Made by a program: the position numbers and the translations under genes
Shown here: one piece after another, positions 7,404 to 15,660 of the stretch
Layout: the number at the start of each line of letters is the position of its first letter
How positions within the stretch are numbered: position 1 is the stretch's first letter
NCBI GenBank assembly: GCA_005877655.1
Contig: VBOC01000018.1
Location: forward strand, 1 to 23,733
Direction of reading: 5' to 3'
Source: Ignavibacteria bacterium
GTDB lineage: Bacteria; Bacteroidota; Ignavibacteria; UBA10030; SZUA-254
Length of the DNA: 23,733 bases
Notes under the pieces: model-generated
What the model was told of the DNA's origin: nothing
The model's input: only the letters and a program-made list of their open reading frames with translations
Database searches by the model: none

Positions 7404-10400
7404 AGCTCGCCGTGTAAGCATGTTCCAATGACATCCTCTCCACCACGGACCCGATACCGGCCAGCTTTTCGAGACCATCCCACCTCAGGCTCCAGTTCGG
7501 CCGCGGCACATACTGTCCCAACACCTTGTTCAGAAACGGCAATGCCTCGAGCCCCTTCTCAAACGATTCGGCAAGATATTCGGCGGATTTCGCGGGATCC
7601 GCGTTCTGACCGCGGATCAGCGCCTGATATTTCTTCCCCACGTCCTCGAGATTGCTCTTTAACACCTTGAGGAAGAAGACCGGAGGAAGAGTAAGGAACG
7701 ACCTCTCGATACTCCCCTGCGTGGCGATCGTCGCCACGGCGGGTACGGGATTGCCGGATGCGTCGAGAACAGTTAATGCCCTGTTGCCGAATTCGTCGGT
7801 CAGAAACGTCGTGCTCTTCTGGAATTGCCACCCAACCTTCCAGTTAACCTCGAGTGTCGCTCCGGGCCACAAGGGTCGATTCGTCCTGAGCACGATGTTG
7901 TTCGTCTGGCCGTACTGGTCGGAAAGCTGGGCGTTCGGGGCCCTTAGCCCGGGCACTGTAGTCCATCCGAGATACGGGAAGCCCGAATGCGGGCTGTACC
8001 GGAGGGTGCCGCTCGGATCGGAAATCAGTCCCAACTGATAGAGCCGTGACGGGCCGTTTTGGGAGACCGAACCCTGAAAGGGCAGCCGCCCCCAGAAATT
8101 CTGGAATCCGGTCGATCCGACAACGCCGCTGTTGGCGGCATGATTTGTCTGCGCGAAGGAGATGTTGATCGACTCATAATCGAGGAACGGAATCTTCAGA
8201 AAGATGGTCGCCGCCGTCTTGAGGCCCGCAAGCAGGGAACCGAGGTTATCTTTCTTTTCCCCCTTGCCCGACGCTGAATCCGACGGGCTCCTGGGGGCTG
8301 CCGGCGCGGGTTCCGCCTTTGATTGAAACAACGGATCGAAGAGCGACTTGAGCCGGAAGTCGAACGAGAGCGTAACGTTATTATCGAACCCCGCGCTCTT
8401 TCCGATATCCCCGTTCTGAAATGCATTCTGCCAGGCGTAGTTCACGGCATACCCTGCATTGAGCGTGAGATACTTCGGAATATCGAACACATCGGGGATT
8501 TTGGGTTTTGAATTGAAGGTCACCCGTTGACCATAACGGCTGTCGGCGCCCTTGAAAAAGATATCTTTCAGTATCGACGAAAAGCCGCGGCCCGACGAAT
8601 CGTTGTCCAGGACCAACAGGTTGCGGTCGAGTGAAAGGCCGTAATCGCCGGAGAGTCCGGAGATCCCTCCTTCTGTCAATTTCCATCCGAAGCCGAACGA
8701 CTTTCCGCCGGCGAAATTTCTGGAATCGCGGGGTATGCTTCCGGGATCTCGGGACACCTCATAGGTGCGCGAACGCTGCGCGCCGACATTCGCCGAGAGG
8801 CTCGTGACCGGCAGCAAATAAAATTTCCAATCCTTGTAGGAATCCAGGATGAAGATCCCGTTGAACAGATGTTTAAACGGCTGGATGTAATAATCGGAAG
8901 GCAGGGCCACGCCATAACTCAGCTTGAAGTTCCATTGCCAGCTCTTCCTCACCGTAATGCCGGGATCCCGATCGTGGGAGGTAGAATAGCTGAACGCCCA
9001 GCTAAGCTTGCTGAACGTGTCGCGCACGTACCACGCCTGGCTCGGAAGGGCCAGACGGAAATTCGGAATCGAATAGGAGTCCTGCACGTGCAGCGTTTGT
9101 GAGGTCGTGACAACGCTGTCGGTAACAGCAGCGGCGGCGGCAGGCGAAGCGCGCCTCCCGGCGAGGTTTGCGGCTTCTGTGACGACCACATCGCTGTTCG
9201 GCAGATACCTCGGCTTGGTGAGGCCCTCCGAATGCGAATAGCCGACCGGGATCGTCGTTCCCTGCCAATCCTGCGAAAAGAAACGCTCGAGAGACGCATT
9301 CGCATTCACAGCCCAATTCACCTGCGTGGTCTGGCCGCCGAACCTTTGATCGAGGCCGTGGAAGAAAGGATCTGTTTTCGAATAGTTGAAGCTCACGCCG
9401 CCCAAATCCGCCAGCTTGACCTGAGTGTCGAATCGATAGGCAAATCCTTTGGAATTATCGACATCGGTCAACCGGAGTTCGTTGACCCAGATCTGTCCGA
9501 CGAGAGGGACCGTGCCCCCCTGGAGCGCGGGATTGGTAATCCCAATAGAAATCTCGCGGATTTGCCTCAGGGACGGGTTTCCCTGTACGCCATACGTGGC
9601 TCCCGGGTGACCATTCGGCACGTCGATCCTGTATAATTTGTTCAGCGAGTCGCGCGTCGCCTTGACAGATGTGAGTTGCGAAAAGATGATATTCATGTCG
9701 TTGAGCGGATCCCATCCCGGGCGGATCGGCTGGCGGTACTCGTAGAAGTTCAGCGAGTCCGACCCGAAGCGGATGAACGCCTCCACGTCGTAGCGGTCCG
9801 GAGCGAGGTAACCAAACGCCGGGTCGCCGTGAACGAACATCTTCATCGACTTGTAGTTGAAAAGGTCCAGCGGTCTCACGGCGAAGGAACGGTACACCTG
9901 GCGCGTTTCCCCCCGCCGCAGCCCGTTCAGCACGAGGGAAAGGGATTGTTCGTTGCCGAAAATAATCCTGTCGGGCTGGGTCTTGTCTCGTTCGCGGATG
10001 ACGCCGGGCGGGCTTGTGTAACCCGGGTTATCTTCGATGTTCACAACGGAGACTTTGAGCGTCGAGTCCCCCGTCGACCTCTGGATCCACTGATTACCGA
10101 CAAAATTCATCTCGGCGATCCGAAGGCGCACGGGACTCTCGAACCCCGACATCCAGAGCCGGACGTACTGCACCTCGCTCAAGACCGATCCTGCCGAGCG
10201 GTCCCCGCCGATAATTCGGGTGGGAGTGAAGAGCGGTATGCGGATCTGATGCCATGCAACTCCCCCGACAATCAGCGTGTTCCTCTGTTCAATGCCCAAC
10301 GAATCGTAATACAGACTGTCGAGCGGCACCTCATATTCGTTGTATTGATCCACCTGGTCCACCGCCCCATTGCTGTTCAGATCCTCCGTATCGGGGAGGC

Positions 10401-13400
10401 GGCCATCCACGCCGTTGACATTACCCTCCACCCCGTTGATCCTGGTGAAATTCGTGTCCCCCGTGACATACGACCAATCGTCGCCGCTCGGATCATTCGG
10501 ATTGACATCCGGATCGCCGGTGTTGGCGGCGAGAAAACCCGCGTACACGCGCTGCTCGGCGCTGTCGGCAAGCATGTCGATTCCGAGATCTTCGCCGGGA
10601 TTGAGCACGCCGTTCGGTATTCCTTCGGGATTTTGCGTCGTCCTGATGATGTCTTCTGAATTCAGGTTCCCGTTGGGAATGACATCTTCATTGACGCGGC
10701 CGAGGTCGATGTACAACTTGCCATGCCTGAGATCCTGCTGATCGGGGGTGAGAGCCTTAACCCAGAGCTCGAGATAGGCGATGTTCTGGTCGATAAGCCC
10801 TGCCGCGTTCGAAATGTAGCGCATGATGCCGCCCCAGTTCCGTTGCCGCAGCCTGCGGCCGTCTGTATCGGGGAAATCAAATCCCCCTCCCGGGCGGTGA
10901 AGCGTGGAGTCGAGTTTCGGCGAAAAATTGTACATCCCGCGATGGCGCGGATCATAGTCAAGATTCAATACCGTCACGAGGTTTTCGCCCGCCCGCACCT
11001 CCCGGTTCGGCCAGATCTCCTGGGAGATCACGTCGCTCGGCAGCCGGTTGTACCAGACCAACCTTCCCTTGGAATATGTCTTTTGGAGGTTCGTCAGTCC
11101 TGCGTTCAAACGGCTATACGCAGGCGCGCTGGCCAGATGCCATGCCGAGTAGCTGATCGGCAGAGGGATCGTCCTCCGCGCTCCTTCAAAATCATCGAGA
11201 TAGGCGATGCTCGCCCCGTTATCGTCGGCGATGGTGCTGGTCTTCGTATTCGGATTGGGCAGGACGTACGCGGCTTCACCCCCGAATCTGATGCTCGACA
11301 TCTCCCGGGTGCGGATGAACGGGAGGGCGTCAATCAACTGTGTGAGAAACGGAAGGTTGAATGACGTCGAAGCATCGAACCCCATGATCATATTGGTGGT
11401 GGGTTCCTCGCCCAACCGGACTTTGTCACTCAGTGTCGCCTGGGAGAGATTCATGACCGTAAAGCCAACATTGGTGTTGGGAAACAGGTTTGCCATCTCC
11501 CCGCGGGCTCCGATGAGCGTTTTGGACGCAAGCTGAAACAGATCGTTTTGCTCGTACTTCACCTGAACACTCGCACCCGGAAGCAGCGCATCGGGATTAC
11601 GGATCACCACTTCTCCGACGATGTAATCGACGGTGTAGTCGACATTGGGCTGCAGCGTCCTTCCCCCCAGAAGCACCGACACGCTTCCCTCAACGAGGTT
11701 AAACCCAAGCTGGTATCGGCTCGATTGGGATGTCGATGACGTGACATGCATGAAGTAGCGGTTTTTGACCGCGTTGTATTGCGCCGCTGTCGCCGTCGTA
11801 TCATAGATGTCGCTGAAGAGAAGGGAATCGGAAATCGGCTGTCCGGCGGCCCTGAAAAACTGGACGATGGTCGAGTCGAAGGGCCGAAGCGAGGGAAAGA
11901 TGATCTCGGCCCGCTCCACATCAACGGTCACCGATGGAATAAAATCGAACTCACCGTCGCCGCCGGCCTTCGGGGCGTTCGCCGCGTCAAATCGGTCGAG
12001 TCCGAGCACCGCCAGGAGGTTTGTCCCGTAAATCTGAAAATCGTCCGTCGTGCCGTTTCCGTGCCGCATAACCCTGAACTTGAAGCCCTCCTTTTTCAGG
12101 TCTCGCCCCCCCAGCGGATAGATGTTTTTCAACATGAGGTTCCATGCCGGCGTATAACCCGGATGGTCCCGGATGTTTTCCGGTTTGATGAGCTTGAGAT
12201 ACAATTTATGTGCGACGCTGTCGCCGTAGGTTTGATTTTTTCCACCCGGTCCGACAATGGTGTAATTCACGGCAATCGCCTGTGCATCCACGACGCTTGT
12301 GAGAAGTGTCACCGTGCCGGCGTACTTGTCATAACGGTAATCCTTCATCGGATCGAGTCTCGTCCAGTAGCCTCTCTTGTAGTTGCCGGGCGAGGTGGTA
12401 TCAAAATTGGCGACAAAATCGGGGGCGTACGAAGCATCGCTCGCGTGCCCGGGCAGATTGACGTACGCAGAGGCCGTGACATAGGTTCCGGTGGCGCTCG
12501 GGGTATTATTGAGCAGACTCTGCCAGACGTCGATCTGGAGAATTTGATTTTCCGAGACATCAACTCCGATCGTGGGTACGGGTGAGCTGTGAAGATTGGC
12601 GTAGAATTTTCGATACAGTGTATCGACGAAGTAGTAGTTCGTTGCGTACGACGTTGGAGAAAGATCGAACTCGTTCGCCTGGGCTCCGCCGGTGAGCGTG
12701 AGTTCTTTCGTCTGCCCCTTCTTCTGCGAGACGAGCGTGGTGAGCGTCAGGGGGCCCGCCTGCATTTTCGCCTTGATGCCGAAAAGGGCCTGCCCGCCCC
12801 CGACGAGGGAAGGAGTCTGCAACGAGACATTGCCCGCCTCGACACTTTGGACGATTTCGTCCTCGTACCCCGTGTACTTGATCTTGAGCTGGTTTTCGTA
12901 CTCGAATGTGCGCTGTGTGTTCCAGTCGGCGAGGATATTCAGCTTGTCTCCGATCGTCCCGTTGACGTTCACCTGAACGGTCTGGTTGAAATCCGGCTCG
13001 CTCCGCGATTGATCCAGGCGCGAGAGCGTCACCTGATCCGACGACTGGTTGCGGAAAGCCCCCCGGATATCCACCGCACCCGAAACATTGAGTTTTATTC
13101 CCCGGCCCCCGAAGATGCTGAGGATCGGATTCGCAGGAACGGGTATTTCGATGTTCGTGAGCGAAGAGAGAAATCCTCCGAGCTGGTCCTGGGTCTCTTT
13201 ATACTGGTACCGCGTCACGAGATCACGCCACGTTCTTTTCTTCTCCTCGCGGGATCGGAGCCCGATATAGGCTTCCAGCGGAACCGACACGGGGATCTTT
13301 ACGTCTTTCCCGTTGACCTGTTCCCGCACGGTAACCTCGCGGCCCGTGGAATCCAAATCGAAACGCCGGTTGTATGCGGCCGAACGCACGTCAAGATACA

Positions 13401-13812
13401 TGCTGTAGTTCTCGCGTGGGAATAGTTCAACCATCGGATGATCGAACCTCCGGTGTACGAACTGCTGTAATCGCCACGTCGAATCGAGATACGGAACCCA
13501 GAGCGTATCGGGCTTCAGGGCCGATTCCCCGCGGCCGCGGAGTGAGTCGCGGAGAAGTCCGAGCGAGTCGCGCCCCGCGTGAAGCGAGTCGCGCGTTGCC
13601 GCTCGCGCACGCATCCGTGCGGTGAGCGAATCGCTGAGGCCGGGGGATGGGAAGATGAGCCCTCTCTGCAGACTGTCGAGGCGGAGCGAGTCGGCAACCG
13701 CCGGCGGGATCTGCGCCCGGAGGGGGAACGGCAATAACAAAGCCACTGCAGTGAGCGTCAACGCAAGGACGATAAGGCGGGTACGGGCGCGGCTATACGG
13801 CGGCGGGATCAT
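7210..13812 (-). CDS. sprA: T9SS outer-membrane translocon SprA, main reading frame (frameshifted near its end)
   Basis: SprA (Sov) is the giant 36-strand outer-membrane barrel through which T9SS cargo leaves the cell. A signal peptide (RLIVLALTLTAVALLLPF, cut near LRAQ) is followed by a linker with six Asp-Ser-Leu motifs. SprA N-terminal motifs come next: VPLEAYIGLR, GGRGIKLNVSGAVDIRG, VQVNVNGTIGDKLNI, TFEYENQLKIKYTGYEDEI and VEAGNVSLQTPSLVGGGQAL. Long stretches of barrel strands fill the rest. The joined length is about 2,300 codons, close to known SprA proteins (about 2,400). From about 7403 down to 7210 the frame is spurious (RAVRFRSARGH onward) because of a one-base shift. ATG 13812 gives a compact signal peptide; TTG 13842 would add ten residues. 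Neither start has a clear ribosome-binding site. Confidence 0.93.
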   Translation of the reverse strand: MIPPPYSRARTRLIVLALTLTAVALLLPFPLRAQIPPAVADSLRLDSLQRGLIFPSPGLSDSLTARMRARAATRDSLHAGRDSLGLLRDSLRGRGESALKPDTLWVPYLDSTWRLQQFVHRRFDHPMVELFPRENYSMYLDVRSAAYNRRFDLDSTGREVTVREQVNGKDVKIPVSVPLEAYIGLRSREEKKRTWRDLVTRYQYKETQDQLGGFLSSLTNIEIPVPANPILSIFGGRGIKLNVSGAVDIRGAFRNQSSDQVTLSRLDQSRSEPDFNQTVQVNVNGTIGDKLNILADWNTQRTFEYENQLKIKYTGYEDEIVQSVEAGNVSLQTPSLVGGGQALFGIKAKMQAGPLTLTTLVSQKKGQTKELTLTGGAQANEFDLSPTSYATNYYFVDTLYRKFYANLHSSPVPTIGVDVSENQILQIDVWQSLLNNTPSATGTYVTASAYVNLPGHASDASYAPDFVANFDTTSPGNYKRGYWTRLDPMKDYRYDKYAGTVTLLTSVVDAQAIAVNYTIVGPGGKNQTYGDSVAHKLYLKLIKPENIRDHPGYTPAWNLMLKNIYPLGGRDLKKEGFKFRVMRHGNGTTDDFQIYGTNLLAVLGLDRFDAANAPKAGGDGEFDFIPSVTVDVERAEIIFPSLRPFDSTIVQFFRAAGQPISDSLLFSDIYDTTATAAQYNAVKNRYFMHVTSSTSQSSRYQLGFNLVEGSVSVLLGGRTLQPNVDYTVDYIVGEVVIRNPDALLPGASVQVKYEQNDLFQLASKTLIGARGEMANLFPNTNVGFTVMNLSQATLSDKVRLGEEPTTNMIMGFDASTSFNLPFLTQLIDALPFIRTREMSSIRFGGEAAYVLPNPNTKTSTIADDNGASIAYLDDFEGARRTIPLPISYSAWHLASAPAYSRLNAGLTNLQKTYSKGRLVWYNRLPSDVISQEIWPNREVRAGENLVTVLNLDYDPRHRGMYNFSPKLDSTLHRPGGGFDFPDTDGRRLRQRNWGGIMRYISNAAGLIDQNIAYLELWVKALTPDQQDLRHGKLYIDLGRVNEDVIPNGNLNSEDIIRTTQNPEGIPNGVLNPGEDLGIDMLADSAEQRVYAGFLAANTGDPDVNPNDPSGDDWSYVTGDTNFTRINGVEGNVNGVDGRLPDTEDLNSNGAVDQVDQYNEYEVPLDSLYYDSLGIEQRNTLIVGGVAWHQIRIPLFTPTRIIGGDRSAGSVLSEVQYVRLWMSGFESPVRLRIAEMNFVGNQWIQRSTGDSTLKVSVVNIEDNPGYTSPPGVIRERDKTQPDRIIFGNEQSLSLVLNGLRRGETRQVYRSFAVRPLDLFNYKSMKMFVHGDPAFGYLAPDRYDVEAFIRFGSDSLNFYEYRQPIRPGWDPLNDMNIIFSQLTSVKATRDSLNKLYRIDVPNGHPGATYGVQGNPSLRQIREISIGITNPALQGGTVPLVGQIWVNELRLTDVDNSKGFAYRFDTQVKLADLGGVSFNYSKTDPFFHGLDQRFGGQTTQVNWAVNANASLERFFSQDWQGTTIPVGYSHSEGLTKPRYLPNSDVVVTEAANLAGRRASPAAAAAVTDSVVTTSQTLHVQDSYSIPNFRLALPSQAWYVRDTFSKLSWAFSYSTSHDRDPGITVRKSWQWNFKLSYGVALPSDYYIQPFKHLFNGIFILDSYKDWKFYLLPVTSLSANVGAQRSRTYEVSRDPGSIPRDSRNFAGGKSFGFGWKLTEGGISGLSGDYGLSLDRNLLVLDNDSSGRGFSSILKDIFFKGADSRYGQRVTFNSKPKIPDVFDIPKYLTLNAGYAVNYAWQNAFQNGDIGKSAGFDNNVTLSFDFRLKSLFDPLFQSKAEPAPAAPRSPSDSASGKGEKKDNLGSLLAGLKTAATIFLKIPFLDYESINISFAQTNHAANSGVVGSTGFQNFWGRLPFQGSVSQNGPSRLYQLGLISDPSGTLRYSPHSGFPYLGWTTVPGLRAPNAQLSDQYGQTNNIVLRTNRPLWPGATLEVNWKVGWQFQKSTTFLTDEFGNRALTVLDASGNPVPAVATIATQGSIERSFLTLPPVFFLKVLKSNLEDVGKKYQALIRGQNADPAKSAEYLAESFEKGLEALPFLNKVLGQYVPRPNWSLRWDGLEKLAGIGSVVERMSLEHAYTASFRAVRFRSARGHQCDVQGISQGKHDGGAQVQLVDRLRFEPGRPEHHRDRIAGDFALALVLTPRF

Positions 13813-13884
13813 CCCGCGCCGGGGTGAGCGATTGTGGGCCAAGCTTAGTATGATCGTCCTGTTGTCTAGAAAATTGTGACGTTA

Positions 13885-13900
13885 CACGGGAAATCCCGTG
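13885..13900. promoter_or_regulatory. Inverted repeat upstream of sprA (possible operator or leader hairpin)
   Basis: The sequence CACGGG-AAAT-CCCGTG is a perfect 6-bp inverted repeat with a 4-base centre. It overlaps a 12-bp near-palindrome, TGTGACGTTACA, at 13875-13886. It lies about 43 bases before the TTG candidate start of sprA. No U-tract follows on either strand, so it is not a terminator. A regulator-binding role is inference from position only. Confidence 0.3.
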
Positions 13901-14088
13901 GGCACAATTAAACAGTCACCAAGATTCGATACTAAACGGCTCCTTTCGCTCCATAGAGTGCTTGAAAAAGGTAGACAAATGCGCCTTCATAAGCAAGTAC
14001 CATGAATCCATGAGCACAGAATTTCGCATCTTGTGCCCTTTAATCTCATCAGATCACACTAGTTTGGGATGAAAGGAAATCCTTAACG

Positions 14089-14160
14089 CAATGCCGTACC
14101 GGCTCGATCCCCTGATGAGCCGAATCGCGGTATTGATCCGTCCACTCCGGCGCGCCGGAG
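14089..14160. repeat. Compound hairpin plus perfect 16-bp palindrome (REP/MITE-like or regulatory)
   Basis: Bases 14089-14097 (CAATGCCGT) pair with 14127-14135 (GCGGTATTG), with two wobble pairs. After a small internal loop, CGGCTC (14100-14105) pairs with GAGCCG (14117-14122). Then ATC/GAT closes a CCCT loop. Ten bases later comes CTCCGGCGCGCCGGAG (14145-14160), a perfect 16-bp palindrome. This density of symmetry is unlike the rest of the window. It could be a dispersed palindromic element, an operator pair, or a structured leader. Confidence 0.4.
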
Positions 14161-14181
14161 ACTCGCCTGCCCAACGGTGAA

Positions 14182-14189
14182 TATATTTG
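14182..14189 (+). promoter_or_regulatory. Possible Bacteroidota-type -7 box for lptF
   Basis: TATATTTG exactly matches the TAnnTTTG -7 consensus known for Bacteroidota promoters and lies 32 bases before the lptF ATG. No convincing TTG-type -33 box is found at the expected distance upstream, where the sequence is GC-rich, so this is a weak call. A small hairpin (14193-14207) would fall at or just after the transcription start. Confidence 0.25.
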
Positions 14190-14220
14190 TAAGTCGGCTC
14201 TCCCGACGCTATATTTCGTG

Positions 14221-15660
14221 ATGCGGCTCTCATTCCACATCCTCCGGGCACATGCCGGTCCGTTCCTGTTCTCATTTGTAACGCTGATGTTTGTCTTCCT
14301 GCTTCAATTTCTGATGAAATTTGCCGATCAGCTTGTCGGGAAGGGCCTCAACTCCCTGGTGATCGGCGAGTTGATAACGCTGAGCCTCGCCTGGATGGTG
14401 GTGCTTGCGGTGCCCATGTCCGTCCTGGTTTCCGCCCTGATGGCCTTCGGCTCTCTGTCGGCGCAGAACGAAGTAACGGCCATGAAGGCGGGGGGGATGA
14501 GCCTGTACCGGATGATCGCCCCGGTCTTCATCGCTTCGATGATCCTGACTCTTCTCCTGATCCAGTTCGATAACAACGTCCTGCCGGAGGCAAATCACCG
14601 GGTCAAGGTTCTGATGGTCGATATCCGAAAGGTGAAGCCGACGCTCGCGATCGTCTCCGGCCTGTTTTCCCAGGATATTGCCGGCTACAGCATCCTCGCG
14701 CGCAAGACGTTCGAGCACTCGAACGACCTCGAGGGGATCACGATCTACGACTATACCGATCCCGGGACCAACGTCGTCGTCACCGCGGAGCGGGGAACCG
14801 TAACCTTCACGCCCGATCAGCGGAAACTCATCATGGACTTGTATAACGGCGAGATTCACCAGCTCGGCACTGCCACTCTCCACGAATACAGGAAAATGCG
14901 CTACGCGCGCCATCGCATCGTCATGAACGCGGAGGGATTTGATTTTGAGCGCTCCAATGAAAATGCGTTTGGCCGGGGGGACAGGGAACTCAGCGCGCAG
15001 GACATGCAACATCTCGTCGATAGTCTTGAACAGGCAAATGCCGCCGCGCTCGAACAGGTTGTCCGGAATGAAGCGTATCCGTTTGCCGGCTTCGGGCCGT
15101 CCGGCAGCGCGGGACGGGACGGCGGCTGGGCGTTCCGTGAACTGCCGGCTCCGCGGCCGGGCGGACCTCCCGCGGTCAACCCGCCGGTTCACGAGCAGGC
15201 CGTTCAGCTCGCGCTGAACAGGGCGCACTCGATGGCGAACGCCGTTGACAACCAGATGATGCTCATCAAATACAATCGGGACCAGATCAACCAGTATACG
15301 GTTGAGATCCACAAGAAATATGCGATTCCCGTTGCCTGCATTGTCTTCGTATTCATCGGCGCTCCTCTCGGCATCATGGCGAGGCGCGGAACGTTTGCCG
15401 TTGCCGCATCGATGAGCTTCGGATTTTTTCTTCTCTACTGGGCGTCCCTCATCGGCGGAGAGAAACTGGCCGACCGGGCGATTATTCCCGCCTGGGTGGG
15501 AATGTGGGGGGCAAATATTATCATTGGCTGTCTTGGGATTTACCTGACGCTGCGCATGGGCCGAGAAAATTTATTCATAAACTGGCTGTGGTTCCGGAAG
15601 TTCCTCCCCCGGTCCTTGCGGAATCCCGGGCCGCCCGACGAGGCTCAAACCGGCCGATGA
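14221..15660 (+). CDS. lptF: LptF/LptG (YjgP/YjgQ) family permease, LPS export, first of pair
   Basis: LptF and LptG form the inner-membrane channel of the LptB2FG ABC transporter, which extracts LPS and pushes it to LptC/LptA. Three N-terminal membrane segments are seen (about residues 12-32, 50-75 and 100-120) and three near the C-terminus (about 365-465), with a periplasmic beta-rich domain between. The coupling-helix motif AMKAGGMSLYRMIAP sits at about 89-103. The protein is about 479 residues, longer than Escherichia LptF. The extra length is a coiled region (SAQDMQHLVDSLEQANAAAL) followed by a Gly/Pro-rich linker before the second membrane half. ATG 14221 is preferred over the adjacent GTG 14218; no clear Shine-Dalgarno is seen. 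The F versus G assignment rests on gene order only. Confidence 0.88.
   Translation: MRLSFHILRAHAGPFLFSFVTLMFVFLLQFLMKFADQLVGKGLNSLVIGELITLSLAWMVVLAVPMSVLVSALMAFGSLSAQNEVTAMKAGGMSLYRMIAPVFIASMILTLLLIQFDNNVLPEANHRVKVLMVDIRKVKPTLAIVSGLFSQDIAGYSILARKTFEHSNDLEGITIYDYTDPGTNVVVTAERGTVTFTPDQRKLIMDLYNGEIHQLGTATLHEYRKMRYARHRIVMNAEGFDFERSNENAFGRGDRELSAQDMQHLVDSLEQANAAALEQVVRNEAYPFAGFGPSGSAGRDGGWAFRELPAPRPGGPPAVNPPVHEQAVQLALNRAHSMANAVDNQMMLIKYNRDQINQYTVEIHKKYAIPVACIVFVFIGAPLGIMARRGTFAVAASMSFGFFLLYWASLIGGEKLADRAIIPAWVGMWGANIIIGCLGIYLTLRMGRENLFINWLWFRKFLPRSLRNPGPPDEAQTGR

Larger units (their letters stand above)
13843..14220. other. Divergent spacer between sprA and lptF, rich in dyad symmetries, no gene seen
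   Basis: These 378 bases separate two divergently transcribed envelope genes and should hold both promoters. I find no supportable protein or known RNA gene. Visible structures are CACGGG-AAAT-CCCGTG (13885-13900), adjoining a near-palindromic TGTGACGTTACA (13875-13886); a GCACA/TGTGC dyad (14014-14036 region); a 47-nt imperfect hairpin (14089-14135); a perfect 16-bp palindrome (14145-14160); and a 5-bp hairpin GTCGG/CCGAC (14193-14207) just before lptF. Whether these are operators, leader RNAs or a small dispersed repeat cannot be decided from one copy. Confidence 0.6.

Noticed and set aside
9676..10659. Plus-strand open frame of about 327 codons inside sprA
   Set aside because: It lies wholly within SprA coding sequence; no signal, domain or start site supports it.
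13885..13900. CACGGG/CCCGTG as a terminator
   Set aside because: No U-tract on either strand and it sits upstream, not downstream, of genes.
14011..14043. GCACA/TGTGC stem followed by CCCTTTAATC as an intrinsic terminator
   Set aside because: The stem is short and bulged, the T-run is weak, and no plus-strand gene lies upstream to terminate.
14049..14275. Two short minus-strand open frames (63 and 73 codons) in the sprA-lptF spacer
   Set aside because: No ribosome site or domain; they run over the hairpins and into the lptF start. They would only matter if this spacer proves to be a repeated element.
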